Virus record (IMG/VR): IMGVR_UViG_3300009428_000109
Location: 1 to 20,320 of that record
Length of the DNA stretch: 20,320 nt
Source of the DNA: a virus
Direction: 5' to 3' (one strand)
The notes beneath the pieces were generated by a model. It searched no databases, was not told the DNA's origin, and worked only from the letters and a program-made list of their open reading frames with translations. A program made the translations under genes and the position numbers. The first letter of the stretch is position 1; every line of letters starts with the position of its first letter. Of the stretch, positions 5,344 through 11,921 are shown one piece after another.

Positions 5344-5862
5344 ATGGCAAATCAATTTAAAATCAATGAAAGTATTGTAGAGAACATACTACATAATGTT
5401 TTATTACCACAGAGCCCACATAATAGTGAGCATATATTTAATATCTTAATGAGAGAGTTACCTGATCATGCAAAAGAAATTATATTGCATCTTAGTTTGG
5501 CTAAAGAAAATTATAGTCCTGTAGTTATTGGTGACTATATAAAGCTTGTGCCTCCAAGTTATCATGTAGGTAGCAACTATGAATGGGATATACTTGAAGA
5601 CATGGGTCTAAGCCCAGGAGATGGTATGGTCTATGGTAAAGTAGTTGGAGACACATCATGGGGTAATGATAAGTTCAACCCGTTTTACAGTAACCTTAAA
5701 GTAGAGTTACTATATCATGATGAAGAAAAGAAGTTAAAGATGTTTGATTTCCAGGCAGAGCCAATGGAACTAACTAAAGTTAGTGCAGCAGACATAAAAT
5801 ATTTTGATATATTAAACCCAGACGTAGTAATAGATCCAATAACTGAAGTAAATGAACAATAA
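5344..5862 (+). CDS. Hypothetical 172-aa protein
   Basis: The product starts MANQFKINESIVENIL. Residues 1-55 look helical; 60-135 alternate strands and turns with conserved-looking aromatic/Gly patches (GDYIKLVPPSYHVG and SPGDGMVYGKVVGDTSWG); the C-terminus is acidic. The central part resembles a small beta-barrel, such as a translation- or nucleic-acid-binding fold, but I cannot name a family. It is the first gene after promoter copy 4 and so heads the 5344-6311 unit. The leader ATCAATAAAGAAAAA is typical of starts here. Function unknown. Confidence 0.68.
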   Translation: MANQFKINESIVENILHNVLLPQSPHNSEHIFNILMRELPDHAKEIILHLSLAKENYSPVVIGDYIKLVPPSYHVGSNYEWDILEDMGLSPGDGMVYGKVVGDTSWGNDKFNPFYSNLKVELLYHDEEKKLKMFDFQAEPMELTKVSAADIKYFDILNPDVVIDPITEVNEQ

Positions 5863-5863
5863 A

Positions 5864-6076
5864 ATGGCTAAAATATCAATGGAACTGCTCCAAGCAGAAC
5901 AACAGTCTTGGAAATTATTAGATAATGCATTAAAAGATGCTAAGGGAAAGAATATACCATTCGGGAGGTATATGAATGACAAGTATTTAATGAATGATGA
6001 TGATTTGGCTGGAGAAATTAGTGAATCATTTGCTATGTTGATCCTATTAAAGAATCATGTTAAAGAAATTATCTGA
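5864..6076 (+). CDS. Hypothetical 70-aa helical protein
   Basis: I place the start at 5864 (MAKISMELLQAEQQS), because it lies one base after the upstream stop (TAA, A, ATG), a recurrent junction here; an ATG at 5852 would add four residues and overlap the previous gene. The protein appears all-helical, with LLQAEQQSWKLLDNALKDAK (8-27) followed by a short loop and the hydrophobic C-terminal helix AMLILLKNHVKEII. There are no Cys, membrane segments or motifs. It overlaps the downstream winged-helix gene by 20 bases, which suggests coupling and perhaps a shared role in regulation or replication start. Confidence 0.58.
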   Translation: MAKISMELLQAEQQSWKLLDNALKDAKGKNIPFGRYMNDKYLMNDDDLAGEISESFAMLILLKNHVKEII

Positions 6077-6311
6077 TAGATTTGGTATAATTAAATACAA
6101 AGTCTTATCAGATCCTAATTTATCTATACAAGCAAAAGGGTTGTATAGTCTCATAGCTTGCTATGCAGATAAGAACCGTGAAGCATATCCGTCTGCTTCA
6201 ACACTTGCTGACTCACTAAATGTATCACAGAGATATGTTTTTAAGCTCTTAAAAGAACTGAGACAGCATAATTACATAAAAAGAATAAAGGGCAAATTAG
6301 TTATTACCTAA
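6057..6311 (+). CDS. Winged helix-turn-helix protein (HTH_36-like)
   Basis: The 84-aa protein matches the N-terminal winged-helix domain of phage replication initiators and related regulators: an entry helix (LSIQAKGLYSLIACYADK, about 23-40), then the signature AYPSASTLADSLNVSQRYVF (43-62; recognition helix about 56-66) and a wing with KRIKGKLVIT. In full-length family members a C-terminal domain follows; here the protein stops after the wing, so it is a single-domain DNA binder. It overlaps the previous gene by 20 bases. It could regulate early transcription or mark the replication origin; which one cannot be decided from sequence. Confidence 0.75.
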   Translation: MLKKLSDRFGIIKYKVLSDPNLSIQAKGLYSLIACYADKNREAYPSASTLADSLNVSQRYVFKLLKELRQHNYIKRIKGKLVIT

Positions 6312-6410
6312 GTGATAGCTATATAAGTGCAGTTTATTTTTGAATTTAACTAATAATTTCTTATAATTAGTGAGCCAAAGGCAGTTATATTTTTATCTTT
6401 GTTGATAGAT

Positions 6411-6677
6411 ATGATAGTACAACTACCCAATGGCCGCATAATTGAGTGCTCAGTAGAGCAATACTTATCTCTTACAGATCAAGAGGTACAAGATCTTAAT
6501 GGCTTAAGTTCAGCATACACAAAAGAAGTGGTTAATCCCTTTTACAATGCCTTTTCAGGTAAGACAGTTATTATTGACTATGAACCAGAGTACATAGAAG
6601 AAAATGAGCCTGCCTTAGATGAAATAGATGCATTTGAAAAGCTAGATGATCCGTATTTCCATTCAGATGACGTGTAG
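6411..6677 (+). CDS. Hypothetical acidic 88-aa protein
   Basis: I choose ATG 6411 (MIVQLPNGRIIECSVEQYLS) over an upstream TTG at 6399, since other genes use ATG. The N-terminal 30 residues form a recognisable small motif (QLPNGRIIE.SVEQYLSLTDQEVQDL), followed by an acidic tail (EENEPALDEIDAFEKLDDPY...). Similar short proteins starting with this motif appear to be common in Bacteroidetes phages, but I know no function for them. The preceding 87-99 base gap contains TATTTTTG (6335-6342) and TATCTTTG (6394-6401), both fitting TAnnTTTG, which in such AT-rich DNA may be chance. Confidence 0.62.
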   Translation: MIVQLPNGRIIECSVEQYLSLTDQEVQDLNGLSSAYTKEVVNPFYNAFSGKTVIIDYEPEYIEENEPALDEIDAFEKLDDPYFHSDDV

Positions 6678-6717
6678 TCATCAAACAATCAATTATTAAT
6701 TTTTTAAAACTAAAAAA

Positions 6718-7293
6718 ATGCAAAGCAAAGTCAATGTATGTGCTGATGACATGGGTAATGTTATCATTCAATCAAAAAACAATTCAGAGTATGGTTATGT
6801 AAGACTACAACAAGACAGAGTTACCTTTGGTAACAATGGCTGGGTTAAAAAGTCTAATGTATCAACGTTATTACTTGGTAAAGTAGAAGACTTACAGTCA
6901 TTAAACTTTAAGTCAGGAGATGTTATAGCAGGTAAAATTGTTATTAAAGAACAATTAGAGCCATTCAATAGCAATGATCCAGACAGAGATTACAAGTATG
7001 CAGGTGATACAGGTATCATATGCTGTGTAGATGGTCAACCTATTTATAGGAAAGCAATGTTTACTGCTGATATAACAGCACAAGACGTGTTATTAGCTCA
7101 TACTAATGGTCAAGACATTAAAGATGCTAATGGATCAACAACAGTTGGTAAGATAAAGAATGCTACAACACTTGAAGCATTTGGTATAAGTGAAGAAGTA
7201 ACAGAAGAAGAAGAAACTGTTACTGAGACAGAAGAAGTTACTGATAAAGTAGAAGAACTTGTAGAAGAAGAGGCTGAAACCTTTGAACTATAA
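6718..7293 (+). CDS. 191-aa protein with long acidic tail, possible ssDNA-binding protein
   Basis: Residues 1-155 form a folded domain (MQSKVNVCADDMGNVIIQ..., with repeated short strands). Residues about 156-191 are a strongly acidic tail of Glu/Thr/Val ending EEEAETFEL. An acidic C-terminal tip with an aromatic and a final hydrophobic residue is a hallmark of bacterial and phage SSB proteins, where it recruits partners. The DRDYKYAGDTGIICCVDGQP stretch (about 83-102) looks like a conserved turn. A second SSB-like protein with tip DFDL is encoded at 15151, so this one may have another role. The gene is followed by an inverted repeat (7309-7366) and a promoter candidate and so ends its unit. 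Confidence 0.6.
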   Translation: MQSKVNVCADDMGNVIIQSKNNSEYGYVRLQQDRVTFGNNGWVKKSNVSTLLLGKVEDLQSLNFKSGDVIAGKIVIKEQLEPFNSNDPDRDYKYAGDTGIICCVDGQPIYRKAMFTADITAQDVLLAHTNGQDIKDANGSTTVGKIKNATTLEAFGISEEVTEEEETVTETEEVTDKVEELVEEEAETFEL

Positions 7294-7308
7294 GAATAGT
7301 TAATTGTA

Positions 7309-7366
7309 GTTAGTTAGGTTAAAAGGGGTGTATGACTGGATCTTATCGTTGTACACCCTAATTAAC
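7309..7366 (+). repeat. Inverted repeat between operons
   Basis: GGGTGTA (7326-7332) pairs with TACACCC (7352-7358) around a 19-base loop; GTTAGTTAGG (7309-7318) can extend the stem with CCTAATTAAC (about 7357-7366) after an asymmetric bulge. No T tract follows. The right arm overlaps the TAACTTTA box at 7363, so the fold or a protein bound to it could affect the next promoter. Confidence 0.45.
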
Positions 7367-7384
7367 TTTAACTACTCCCTTCCT
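7363..7384 (+). promoter_or_regulatory. Promoter candidate: TAACTTTA box plus conserved leader motif (copy 5)
   Basis: TAACTTTA (7363-7370) precedes ACTACTCCCTTCCT, differing from the copy at 3350 by only two bases over the whole 22-base block. The start codon at 7429 is 44 bases after the motif. Confidence 0.58.
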
Positions 7385-7428
7385 CATACATGAGGTTAAC
7401 ACTTTTACTAATCAATTACTAAACAATT

Positions 7429-7965
7429 ATGCTATCTCAAAAACAATTAGACACATTACTAGAACACCAGAAACTCAACGCACTCTCAAAGAGAGAGGAG
7501 CGTTATCAATACTATGGGATATTAGCTGAGTATCAGCTACATCCTCCATCATTAGTAAACTCTTTAAGTTACACTAAACTAAATCCGTATCAACATTTTT
7601 TGTTTAAACGTGTACTTCATGGCCTCAAGGTTTATAAACCTGAAGAAGTTAACAAGTTACATTGGGACAAGAAACGTAGAATAACTAAGGTTTGGAAACG
7701 TGGGCAAAGAGAGATCAATGCTTGGAAACAAACTGTTTGTAATAAGCGTGTAAATGCTTATCTTAGCAAAACATTCAAGCACTCATCACTAGCACAGTAT
7801 ATTGCAAATATACCAGCTACTGAAATATTAGATGATTATACCAACACTATGAGCTTCAAAGAGTTAGGTATGACATATGAAGATGTTATATTAAAATTCA
7901 TGTCATTAGGATTACTTCCTAAAAACTATTTAGAACTAAAAAATGAGCATCAAAAAAGTATCTAA
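7429..7965 (+). CDS. Hypothetical basic 178-aa protein
   Basis: The product (MLSQKQLDTLLEHQKLNALS...) is basic and mostly helical, with a Lys/Arg/Trp-rich middle (LHWDKKRRITKVWKRGQREI, about 77-96) that could contact nucleic acid, and a C-terminal region with FKELGMTYEDVILKFMSLGL resembling a helix-turn-helix (about 143-162). No catalytic residues are evident. It is the first gene downstream of promoter copy 5 and its stop lies four bases before the preferred start of the HNH gene, so it may work with that protein. Function unknown; DNA binding is inferred from composition. Confidence 0.65.
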   Translation: MLSQKQLDTLLEHQKLNALSKREERYQYYGILAEYQLHPPSLVNSLSYTKLNPYQHFLFKRVLHGLKVYKPEEVNKLHWDKKRRITKVWKRGQREINAWKQTVCNKRVNAYLSKTFKHSSLAQYIANIPATEILDDYTNTMSFKELGMTYEDVILKFMSLGLLPKNYLELKNEHQKSI

Positions 7966-7969
7966 CAAA

Positions 7970-8212
7970 ATGTCAAAATTAAATACAGCCTATAGCAAAT
8001 TGCGTAGGCAGTATTTAACTGACAAACCTATCTGTCATGCAAAGATTCACAAGTGTTCTTTACATGCTACAGACATACACCATAAAAATGGACGTGGTAT
8101 ATACTATTTAGATACATCAACATGGATGCCAGTTTGTAGAAACTGTCATATGTGGATAGAAGAAAACCCAGCTGAATCTTATGAATTAGGATACTCAGGC
8201 TCTAGGTCATAG
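7970..8212 (+). CDS. Small HNH-type zinc-binding protein (nuclease-like)
   Basis: I prefer ATG 7970 (MSKLNTAYSKLRRQY, 80 aa), four bases after the upstream stop; ATG 7943 would add nine residues and overlap. The domain carries paired Cys and His in HNH order: C-x-n-C near ICHAKIHKCS, then TDIHHKNGRGIYY with the HH that starts the beta-beta-alpha-metal fold, and VCRNCHMWIEENP with the second Cys pair and the final His. By family knowledge such domains cut or nick DNA using one metal ion. It is very small, as in stand-alone phage HNH proteins that act in packaging or recombination. It ends seven bases before the tRNA gene. Confidence 0.75.
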   Translation: MSKLNTAYSKLRRQYLTDKPICHAKIHKCSLHATDIHHKNGRGIYYLDTSTWMPVCRNCHMWIEENPAESYELGYSGSRS

Positions 8213-8218
8213 CAATAT

Positions 8219-8292
8219 GGTCCTATAGCTCAACTGGATAGAGCAACAGCTTTCTAAGTTGTAGGTTCAAGGTTCAAGTCCTTGTAGGATCA
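8219..8292 (+). tRNA. tRNA-Arg (anticodon UCU)
   Basis: A complete cloverleaf is present: acceptor GGTCCTA (8219-8225) with TAGGATC (8285-8291, one G-U pair), D stem GCTC/GAGC (8228-8231, 8241-8244), anticodon stem ACAGC/GTTGT (8246-8250, 8258-8262), loop TTTCTAA with anticodon TCT at 8253-8255, and T stem CAAGG/CCTTG with loop TTCAAGT. The discriminator is A8292; CCA is not encoded (CA follows). It reads AGA, the Arg codon that dominates in this AT-rich genome, so it likely supports phage translation. Confidence 0.9.
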
Positions 8293-8308
8293 CATTAAAA
8301 AAGCAATT

Positions 8309-8410
8309 ATGAAAAATGATAAAAACCAAATCAAATTATTAACATGGACTATGGTCCTTATAATAACAATACTTATATGGGCAACAGTATACCAGGTGTC
8401 ATGCCTATGA
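8309..8410 (+). CDS. Possible 33-aa membrane peptide overlapping the helicase start
   Basis: A 33-codon frame starts 17 bases after the tRNA and encodes MKNDKNQIKLLTWTMVLI followed by a hydrophobic segment ending YQVSCL, a plausible single membrane span. Its TGA overlaps an in-frame helicase ATG at 8407 as ATGA, a junction used elsewhere here. Against it, out-of-frame AT-rich DNA often gives hydrophobic peptides, and the DNA also looks like an A/T-rich leader for the ATG at 8344. Confidence 0.28.
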   Translation: MKNDKNQIKLLTWTMVLIITILIWATVYQVSCL

Positions 8411-9507
8411 CCAATAGAGAAATAGTGCAGTCAGATGCATTAGAAATAACTAAAAAACATAAAAGATCCGGATTAGGCATATCTATGGGTGTGGGCAAGA
8501 CAAGAATTGCTATACAACATTTAATGATAAACTTTAATCCATTACTTCAAGCACTAGTAGTAATACCTAAACACTCAGTATCACAATCATGGATTGATGA
8601 GTTAGATAAAATGAATTTATATAAATTAGTAAAGCATATAACGTTTACTACATATCTATCATTAAAAAAACATAATCCAAATAACTATGATATAGTCTAT
8701 TTAGATGAATGTCACTCATTACTACCGGGTCATGAAGAGTTTCTATCTTTATTTAAAGGTAAGATACTAGGATTAACAGGTACTCCACCCAGAGATAAGA
8801 AGTCTGTAAAAGGCATGCTTGTTCAAAGATATTGTCCAATTAGATATAGTTTTGGTGTAGATGATGCAACAAATAGCAATATACTTAATGATTATAAAAT
8901 AATTATACATGAGTTAGAGTTATCTAGGTTACCATCCTTAAAGAAGAAAAATAAGAATGGTGGTCATTGGTATACTAATGAGAAGAAAGATTATGACTAC
9001 TGTACTGGTAGAGTAAATGATGCACAATCACCAAAGCAAATGCAGTTTGCAAGAATTATGAGAATGAGAGCACTGATGGATTATCCTACTAAAGAATCAT
9101 ATGTAAAATCTATGATTAAGAATATAGAAGATAAATGCATAGTGTTTGCTAACACTCAGAAGCAAGCAGACCGTATTAGTAAGCACAGTTATCATTCAGG
9201 TAACCCTAAGTCTGAAGAAAATCTAGAATTATTTTCAGATGGAAGGATTCATAACCTATCTTGTGTGTTACAATTAAGTGAAGGTGTAACAATACCTGGG
9301 TTAAGACAAGGTATTATTATGCATGCATATGGTAATGAAAAGAAAACTGCACAAAGAATTGGTAGATTACTAAGACTAAATCCTAGTGAGACAGCAATAT
9401 GTCATGTATTATGTTATAAAAATACACAAGACGTAAGTTGGGTGTCATCAGCCCTTAAATCATTTGATGAAACAAAAATTCAACGTTATAACCCTTTAAA
9501 TAGATAA
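8344..9507 (+). CDS. Superfamily 2 DEAD-type DNA helicase (SNF2/Res-like)
   Basis: The 387-aa product has the full set of SF2 helicase motifs: Walker A GLGISMGVGKT (43-53), motif II DECH (121-124), motif III TGTP (145-148), motif IV region IVFANTQ (266-272) and motif VI QRIGRLLR (337-344). These motifs mean ATP-driven movement on double-stranded nucleic acid. The protein is compact and lacks accessory domains. In Bacteroidetes phages a similar small helicase commonly sits in the replication region, where it may remodel forks or recombination intermediates. The longest start is 8344; an ATG at 8407 (MTNREIVQSDAL) is a real alternative because it forms ATGA with an upstream frame and still keeps all motifs. 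It heads a run of small genes with gaps of a few bases. Confidence 0.88.
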   Translation: MDYGPYNNNTYMGNSIPGVMPMTNREIVQSDALEITKKHKRSGLGISMGVGKTRIAIQHLMINFNPLLQALVVIPKHSVSQSWIDELDKMNLYKLVKHITFTTYLSLKKHNPNNYDIVYLDECHSLLPGHEEFLSLFKGKILGLTGTPPRDKKSVKGMLVQRYCPIRYSFGVDDATNSNILNDYKIIIHELELSRLPSLKKKNKNGGHWYTNEKKDYDYCTGRVNDAQSPKQMQFARIMRMRALMDYPTKESYVKSMIKNIEDKCIVFANTQKQADRISKHSYHSGNPKSEENLELFSDGRIHNLSCVLQLSEGVTIPGLRQGIIMHAYGNEKKTAQRIGRLLRLNPSETAICHVLCYKNTQDVSWVSSALKSFDETKIQRYNPLNR

Positions 9508-9511
9508 ATCA

Positions 9512-9658
9512 ATGGAAATCTTAATCTTAGTATTAGTAGCTGGTGCAGCATTTATTGCAGGCAACAGTGTAGGAAAATCAAAATTAAAAAACAATATCAA
9601 TAAACTAACTGTGAGGCAAATGTTAGTACATAAAACACAAAAACTTAAAAATCTATAG
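9512..9658 (+). CDS. 48-aa single-span membrane protein
   Basis: The frame starts four bases after the helicase stop and ends two bases before the zinc-ribbon gene, which supports it. The product has an N-terminal hydrophobic segment (EILILVLVAGAAFIAGNSV, 2-20) with almost no leading charge, followed by a basic tail rich in Lys and Asn. This topology suggests the tail stays in the cytoplasm. It could be a small holin-like or membrane-anchor peptide; the sequence gives no direct hint. Confidence 0.55.
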   Translation: MEILILVLVAGAAFIAGNSVGKSKLKNNINKLTVRQMLVHKTQKLKNL

Positions 9659-9660
9659 CA

Positions 9661-9900
9661 ATGGGAAAAATGAAAGAACTTTATATGGAACAGCAACAAG
9701 AACAAATATACCAAGGAGTACATGATTCAATGATTCATGGACTTGCTAGAACAGCTATAGAAGAATTTGTGGAAGAAGGGGAAACTCCTTGTCCTAATTG
9801 TAATATGCCTACCTTAACACGTAATGAATCAAATGCTAGATGTACTGAATGTGCTCAAGAGTTTGTTTACGTTGATGGAGGAGCATTAAGATTTTTATAA
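9661..9900 (+). CDS. Zinc-ribbon protein (79 aa)
   Basis: The N-terminal 40 residues are helical (MGKMKELYMEQQQEQIYQG...), with an acidic stretch, and the C-terminal half is a zinc ribbon: CPNC (44-47) and CTEC (61-64) separated by 13 residues, followed by short strands QEFVYVDGGALRFL. Such ribbons bind one zinc and mediate nucleic-acid or protein contacts, often in transcription or tRNA-linked proteins. The stop overlaps the next start as TAATG. It may be a transcription modulator, but this is inference. Confidence 0.68.
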   Translation: MGKMKELYMEQQQEQIYQGVHDSMIHGLARTAIEEFVEEGETPCPNCNMPTLTRNESNARCTECAQEFVYVDGGALRFL

Positions 9901-10148
9901 TGGAGGAGTATGAATATGACCATGATGGTGTTAAGTGCACTGTAGACTATATCTATGATAAGGGAGAACCTGATCAATGGTATGACCAAAACGGAGATCC
10001 AGGTACACCTGGTTATGGACCAACTGTTGAAGTACTCAACGTATGGGCTATACTAACTGATAGATTAGGAAATAATGTTTCAGTAAAAATAGATGAACTA
10101 TTATATCCAGAGGATATAGAAGAAGAAATACTAAGATCTAAAGAATAA
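9900..10148 (+). CDS. Hypothetical acidic 82-aa protein
   Basis: The product starts MEEYEYDHDGVKCTVDYIYD and is acidic throughout. A central Gly/Pro-rich loop (GDPGTPGYGPTVEVLNVW, about 32-49) is followed by strands and a C-terminal helix (PEDIEEEILRSKE). The shape of the pattern (two strand pairs around a loop) resembles small phage proteins that pair with zinc-ribbon or binding proteins, but I recognise no family. It is coupled to the zinc-ribbon gene through TAATG, so the two proteins may be made in similar amounts. Confidence 0.6.
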   Translation: MEEYEYDHDGVKCTVDYIYDKGEPDQWYDQNGDPGTPGYGPTVEVLNVWAILTDRLGNNVSVKIDELLYPEDIEEEILRSKE

Positions 10149-10154
10149 ATATTA

Positions 10155-10327
10155 TGAGAGAAAAGTTTGATAAAAAAAAATATCTAGATGATTTAAGATA
10201 TAGACAATACAGAAGTAATCAAGGACGCAGTCCTGAAAGAATGGAAAAGATATATAAAGGTTGCTTTGTTGTACTATGTGCAGGAATTGTATTATGTATA
10301 GTTACTTTAGTCTGTAATTTAATATGA
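10155..10327 (+). CDS. Small membrane protein split by a frame change at an A8 run
   Basis: An ATG at 10155 (MREKFDKKN...) runs into TAG at 10185, while the frame shifted by -1 at the run of eight A (10173-10180) stays open to TGA 10325-10327. Joined, they give a 57-aa protein with a basic, Tyr/Arg-rich N-terminus and a C-terminal membrane segment (CFVVLCAGIVLCIVTLVC). Without a shift, only a 28-aa membrane peptide from ATG 10241 remains. The stop forms ATGA with the next gene. Explanations are a sequencing or real indel in the A run, or programmed slippage on A-AAA-AAT. Confidence 0.45.
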
Positions 10328-10707
10328 AAGATCAACTGTTTGTACAAGCAACAATCAAAGAAGGTAAATTACACTTCCCTATAAAAGCCTTTGAAACTAA
10401 ATATAACAAGTTTCTTAAAGATATGCCAGAGGGTGCACGTATAGAATTATTTATAGGTGTCCAGGATGGTAAAGGCAGTAACCCACAACTTGCAAGAGTA
10501 CATGCAATGATAAGGGAAATAGCCAATGAAATAGGCTATACATTTGAAGAAGCAAAACTACAAGTCAAGCGTAAAGCTGGCCTATGTTTTGTTAAGAACA
10601 ACGTAGAGCACTGTAAATCTTTTGGAAAGTGTGATAAAGAAGAACTTAATCTAGCTATACAAGCTTGTATTGAGATAGGAGACTTTAGTGGAATGCAATT
10701 AAGATGA
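10324..10707 (+). CDS. 127-aa protein, possibly NinB/recombination-mediator-like
   Basis: The N-terminal half is strand-rich (LFVQATIKEGKLHFPI...), and the second half is helical: QLARVHAMIREIANEIGYTF (55-74), then EEAKLQVKRKAGLCF and, after a Cys-rich loop, SFGKCDKEELNLAIQACIEI. This layout (a conserved helix with EIGYT, a Lys-rich strand, then a helix with EEL..AI) recalls the NinB/Orf family of phage recombination proteins, which load recombinases onto ssDNA. Similarity is judged by eye and is weak. The start forms ATGA with the upstream small membrane gene. Its 3' end overlaps the leftward gene by nine bases. Confidence 0.6.
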   Translation: MKDQLFVQATIKEGKLHFPIKAFETKYNKFLKDMPEGARIELFIGVQDGKGSNPQLARVHAMIREIANEIGYTFEEAKLQVKRKAGLCFVKNNVEHCKSFGKCDKEELNLAIQACIEIGDFSGMQLR

Positions 10708-11115
10708 CATTTCATTAAGCTTTTCAGCTAACTTAGATAACATCTCTGTAGGATTTTTAGTTTCCTTATTGATGTCTTTAACTATGTTACCAAAATCCTC
10801 TTCTGTAACCTTAAGATCCTCATACCTCTCAAGTCCTTGCTCTTTTGCAAATGACTTAAGTATGTTAATTATAGAATATAGAGTATAAAGTTCACTTTCA
10901 ATAGAAGTGAATTGTCTATTTTTCTTTTTAGCTTTGTCAGGATCCAAAATCAATTCATTAAAGTCTTGTATAAGAACTCCAAATATTGATGCATCAGGGT
11001 AAAACTCAGTGATGTATCTACCATAAATTTGTTGTAATCCTTGTATAAATGCAGGATTAATATCAGCTACTAAATTTTTAGTAGTGTCATATGTAATGAA
11101 TTGCTTGTTAGCCAT
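10699..11115 (-). CDS. Isolated leftward gene, hypothetical 138-aa protein
   Basis: This is the only gene on the minus strand between 2576 and the right edge. The product (MANKQFITYDTTKNLVADIN...) is mostly helical, with a mixed-charge middle (LDPDKAKKKNRQFTS) and a C-terminal amphipathic helix (TEMLSKLAEKLNEMSS). No motif is recognised. Its 3' end overlaps the previous rightward gene by nine bases, and its start is 43 bases from that of the UDG gene, so the short AT-rich divergent gap must hold its promoter or its expression depends on weak transcription. Its orientation suggests a late-acquired or separately timed gene. Function unknown. Confidence 0.65.
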   Translation of the reverse strand: MANKQFITYDTTKNLVADINPAFIQGLQQIYGRYITEFYPDASIFGVLIQDFNELILDPDKAKKKNRQFTSIESELYTLYSIINILKSFAKEQGLERYEDLKVTEEDFGNIVKDINKETKNPTEMLSKLAEKLNEMSS

Positions 11116-11158
11116 AGTAGTGTTATTAATTAATCAAAGATACAAAAAAGAATTTAAT

Positions 11159-11884
11159 ATGAACCAGAACTTAATAGAAATTGACATAGAGCAATTAAGA
11201 AATGATGTCAATAATAAATTAGAAGACTCAGGATGGGCCCCTATGCTATCCCCATTTATAAATGGATTAGAGTTTGATATGATAATGAGCAAATTAGTTG
11301 ACTGTGTAAATGCAGAGAAAAGATTTACACCTAGATTTAAAGATATGTTTAATGCATTCTTAGAATGTCCATATGATAAACTTAAGTGTATTATTATAGG
11401 TCAGGATCCATATCCACAACTTGGAGTTGCAGATGGTATTGCATTTAGCTGTAGTAGAAAAGGTAAAGCAGAAAAATCCCTGCAGTATATACTTAAACAA
11501 ACTATAGGTGATCATAATAAAACAGGTAAAGTAATATATACACCAGAAGAATGTGACTTAAGACGTTGGGCTAACCAGGGCGTGTTGTTAATTAACACAG
11601 CTTTTACAGTAGAGATAAACTCTATAGGCTCACACTATTCTATATGGAAACCATTTACAGAATACTTGTTTGAAAATATAAATAGACATAATAAAGATAT
11701 ACCAACTATACTTATGGGAAAGAAAGCAGAAGCTTGGGAATTACTATTGAACAGACAAAAATTGTTTAAAGTAGCTCACCCTGCATCAGCAGCATATAGA
11801 GGTGGAGAATGGGACTGTAAAGATGTCTTTAACAAAGTAAATACAGAACTAGATAAGCAGGAAAAAACTTGCATAGACTGGTAA
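11159..11884 (+). CDS. ung: Uracil-DNA glycosylase, family 1
   Basis: I place the start at 11159 (MNQNLIEIDIEQ, 241 aa), because an ATG 75 bases earlier would run a hydrophobic, non-homologous extension into the divergent gap. Family 1 motifs are clear: CIIIGQDPYPQLGVADGIAFS (water-activating motif; Asp83 matches the catalytic Asp), GVLLINTAFTV (about 141-151, uracil-binding Asn146) and AHPAS (H207, the catalytic His in the DNA-intercalating loop region). The usual GQDPYH reads GQDPYP. The enzyme removes uracil from DNA, starting base-excision repair. It opens the replication block; UDG genes are a known part of crAss-like and related phages. Why it is needed (deaminated cytosine or dUMP misincorporation) is inference. 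Confidence 0.92.
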   Translation: MNQNLIEIDIEQLRNDVNNKLEDSGWAPMLSPFINGLEFDMIMSKLVDCVNAEKRFTPRFKDMFNAFLECPYDKLKCIIIGQDPYPQLGVADGIAFSCSRKGKAEKSLQYILKQTIGDHNKTGKVIYTPEECDLRRWANQGVLLINTAFTVEINSIGSHYSIWKPFTEYLFENINRHNKDIPTILMGKKAEAWELLLNRQKLFKVAHPASAAYRGGEWDCKDVFNKVNTELDKQEKTCIDW

Positions 11885-11921
11885 TATTTACTATCTTTAA
11901 TAACCTAAAAAAATAATATAA

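Noticed and set aside
6571-6771. Leftward 66-codon frame
   Set aside because: Covers the end of one rightward gene and the start of another and has no motif or operon context.
9496-9723. Leftward 75-codon hydrophobic frame
   Set aside because: Antisense to the small membrane and zinc-ribbon genes; hydrophobicity comes from the complement of Lys-rich codons.
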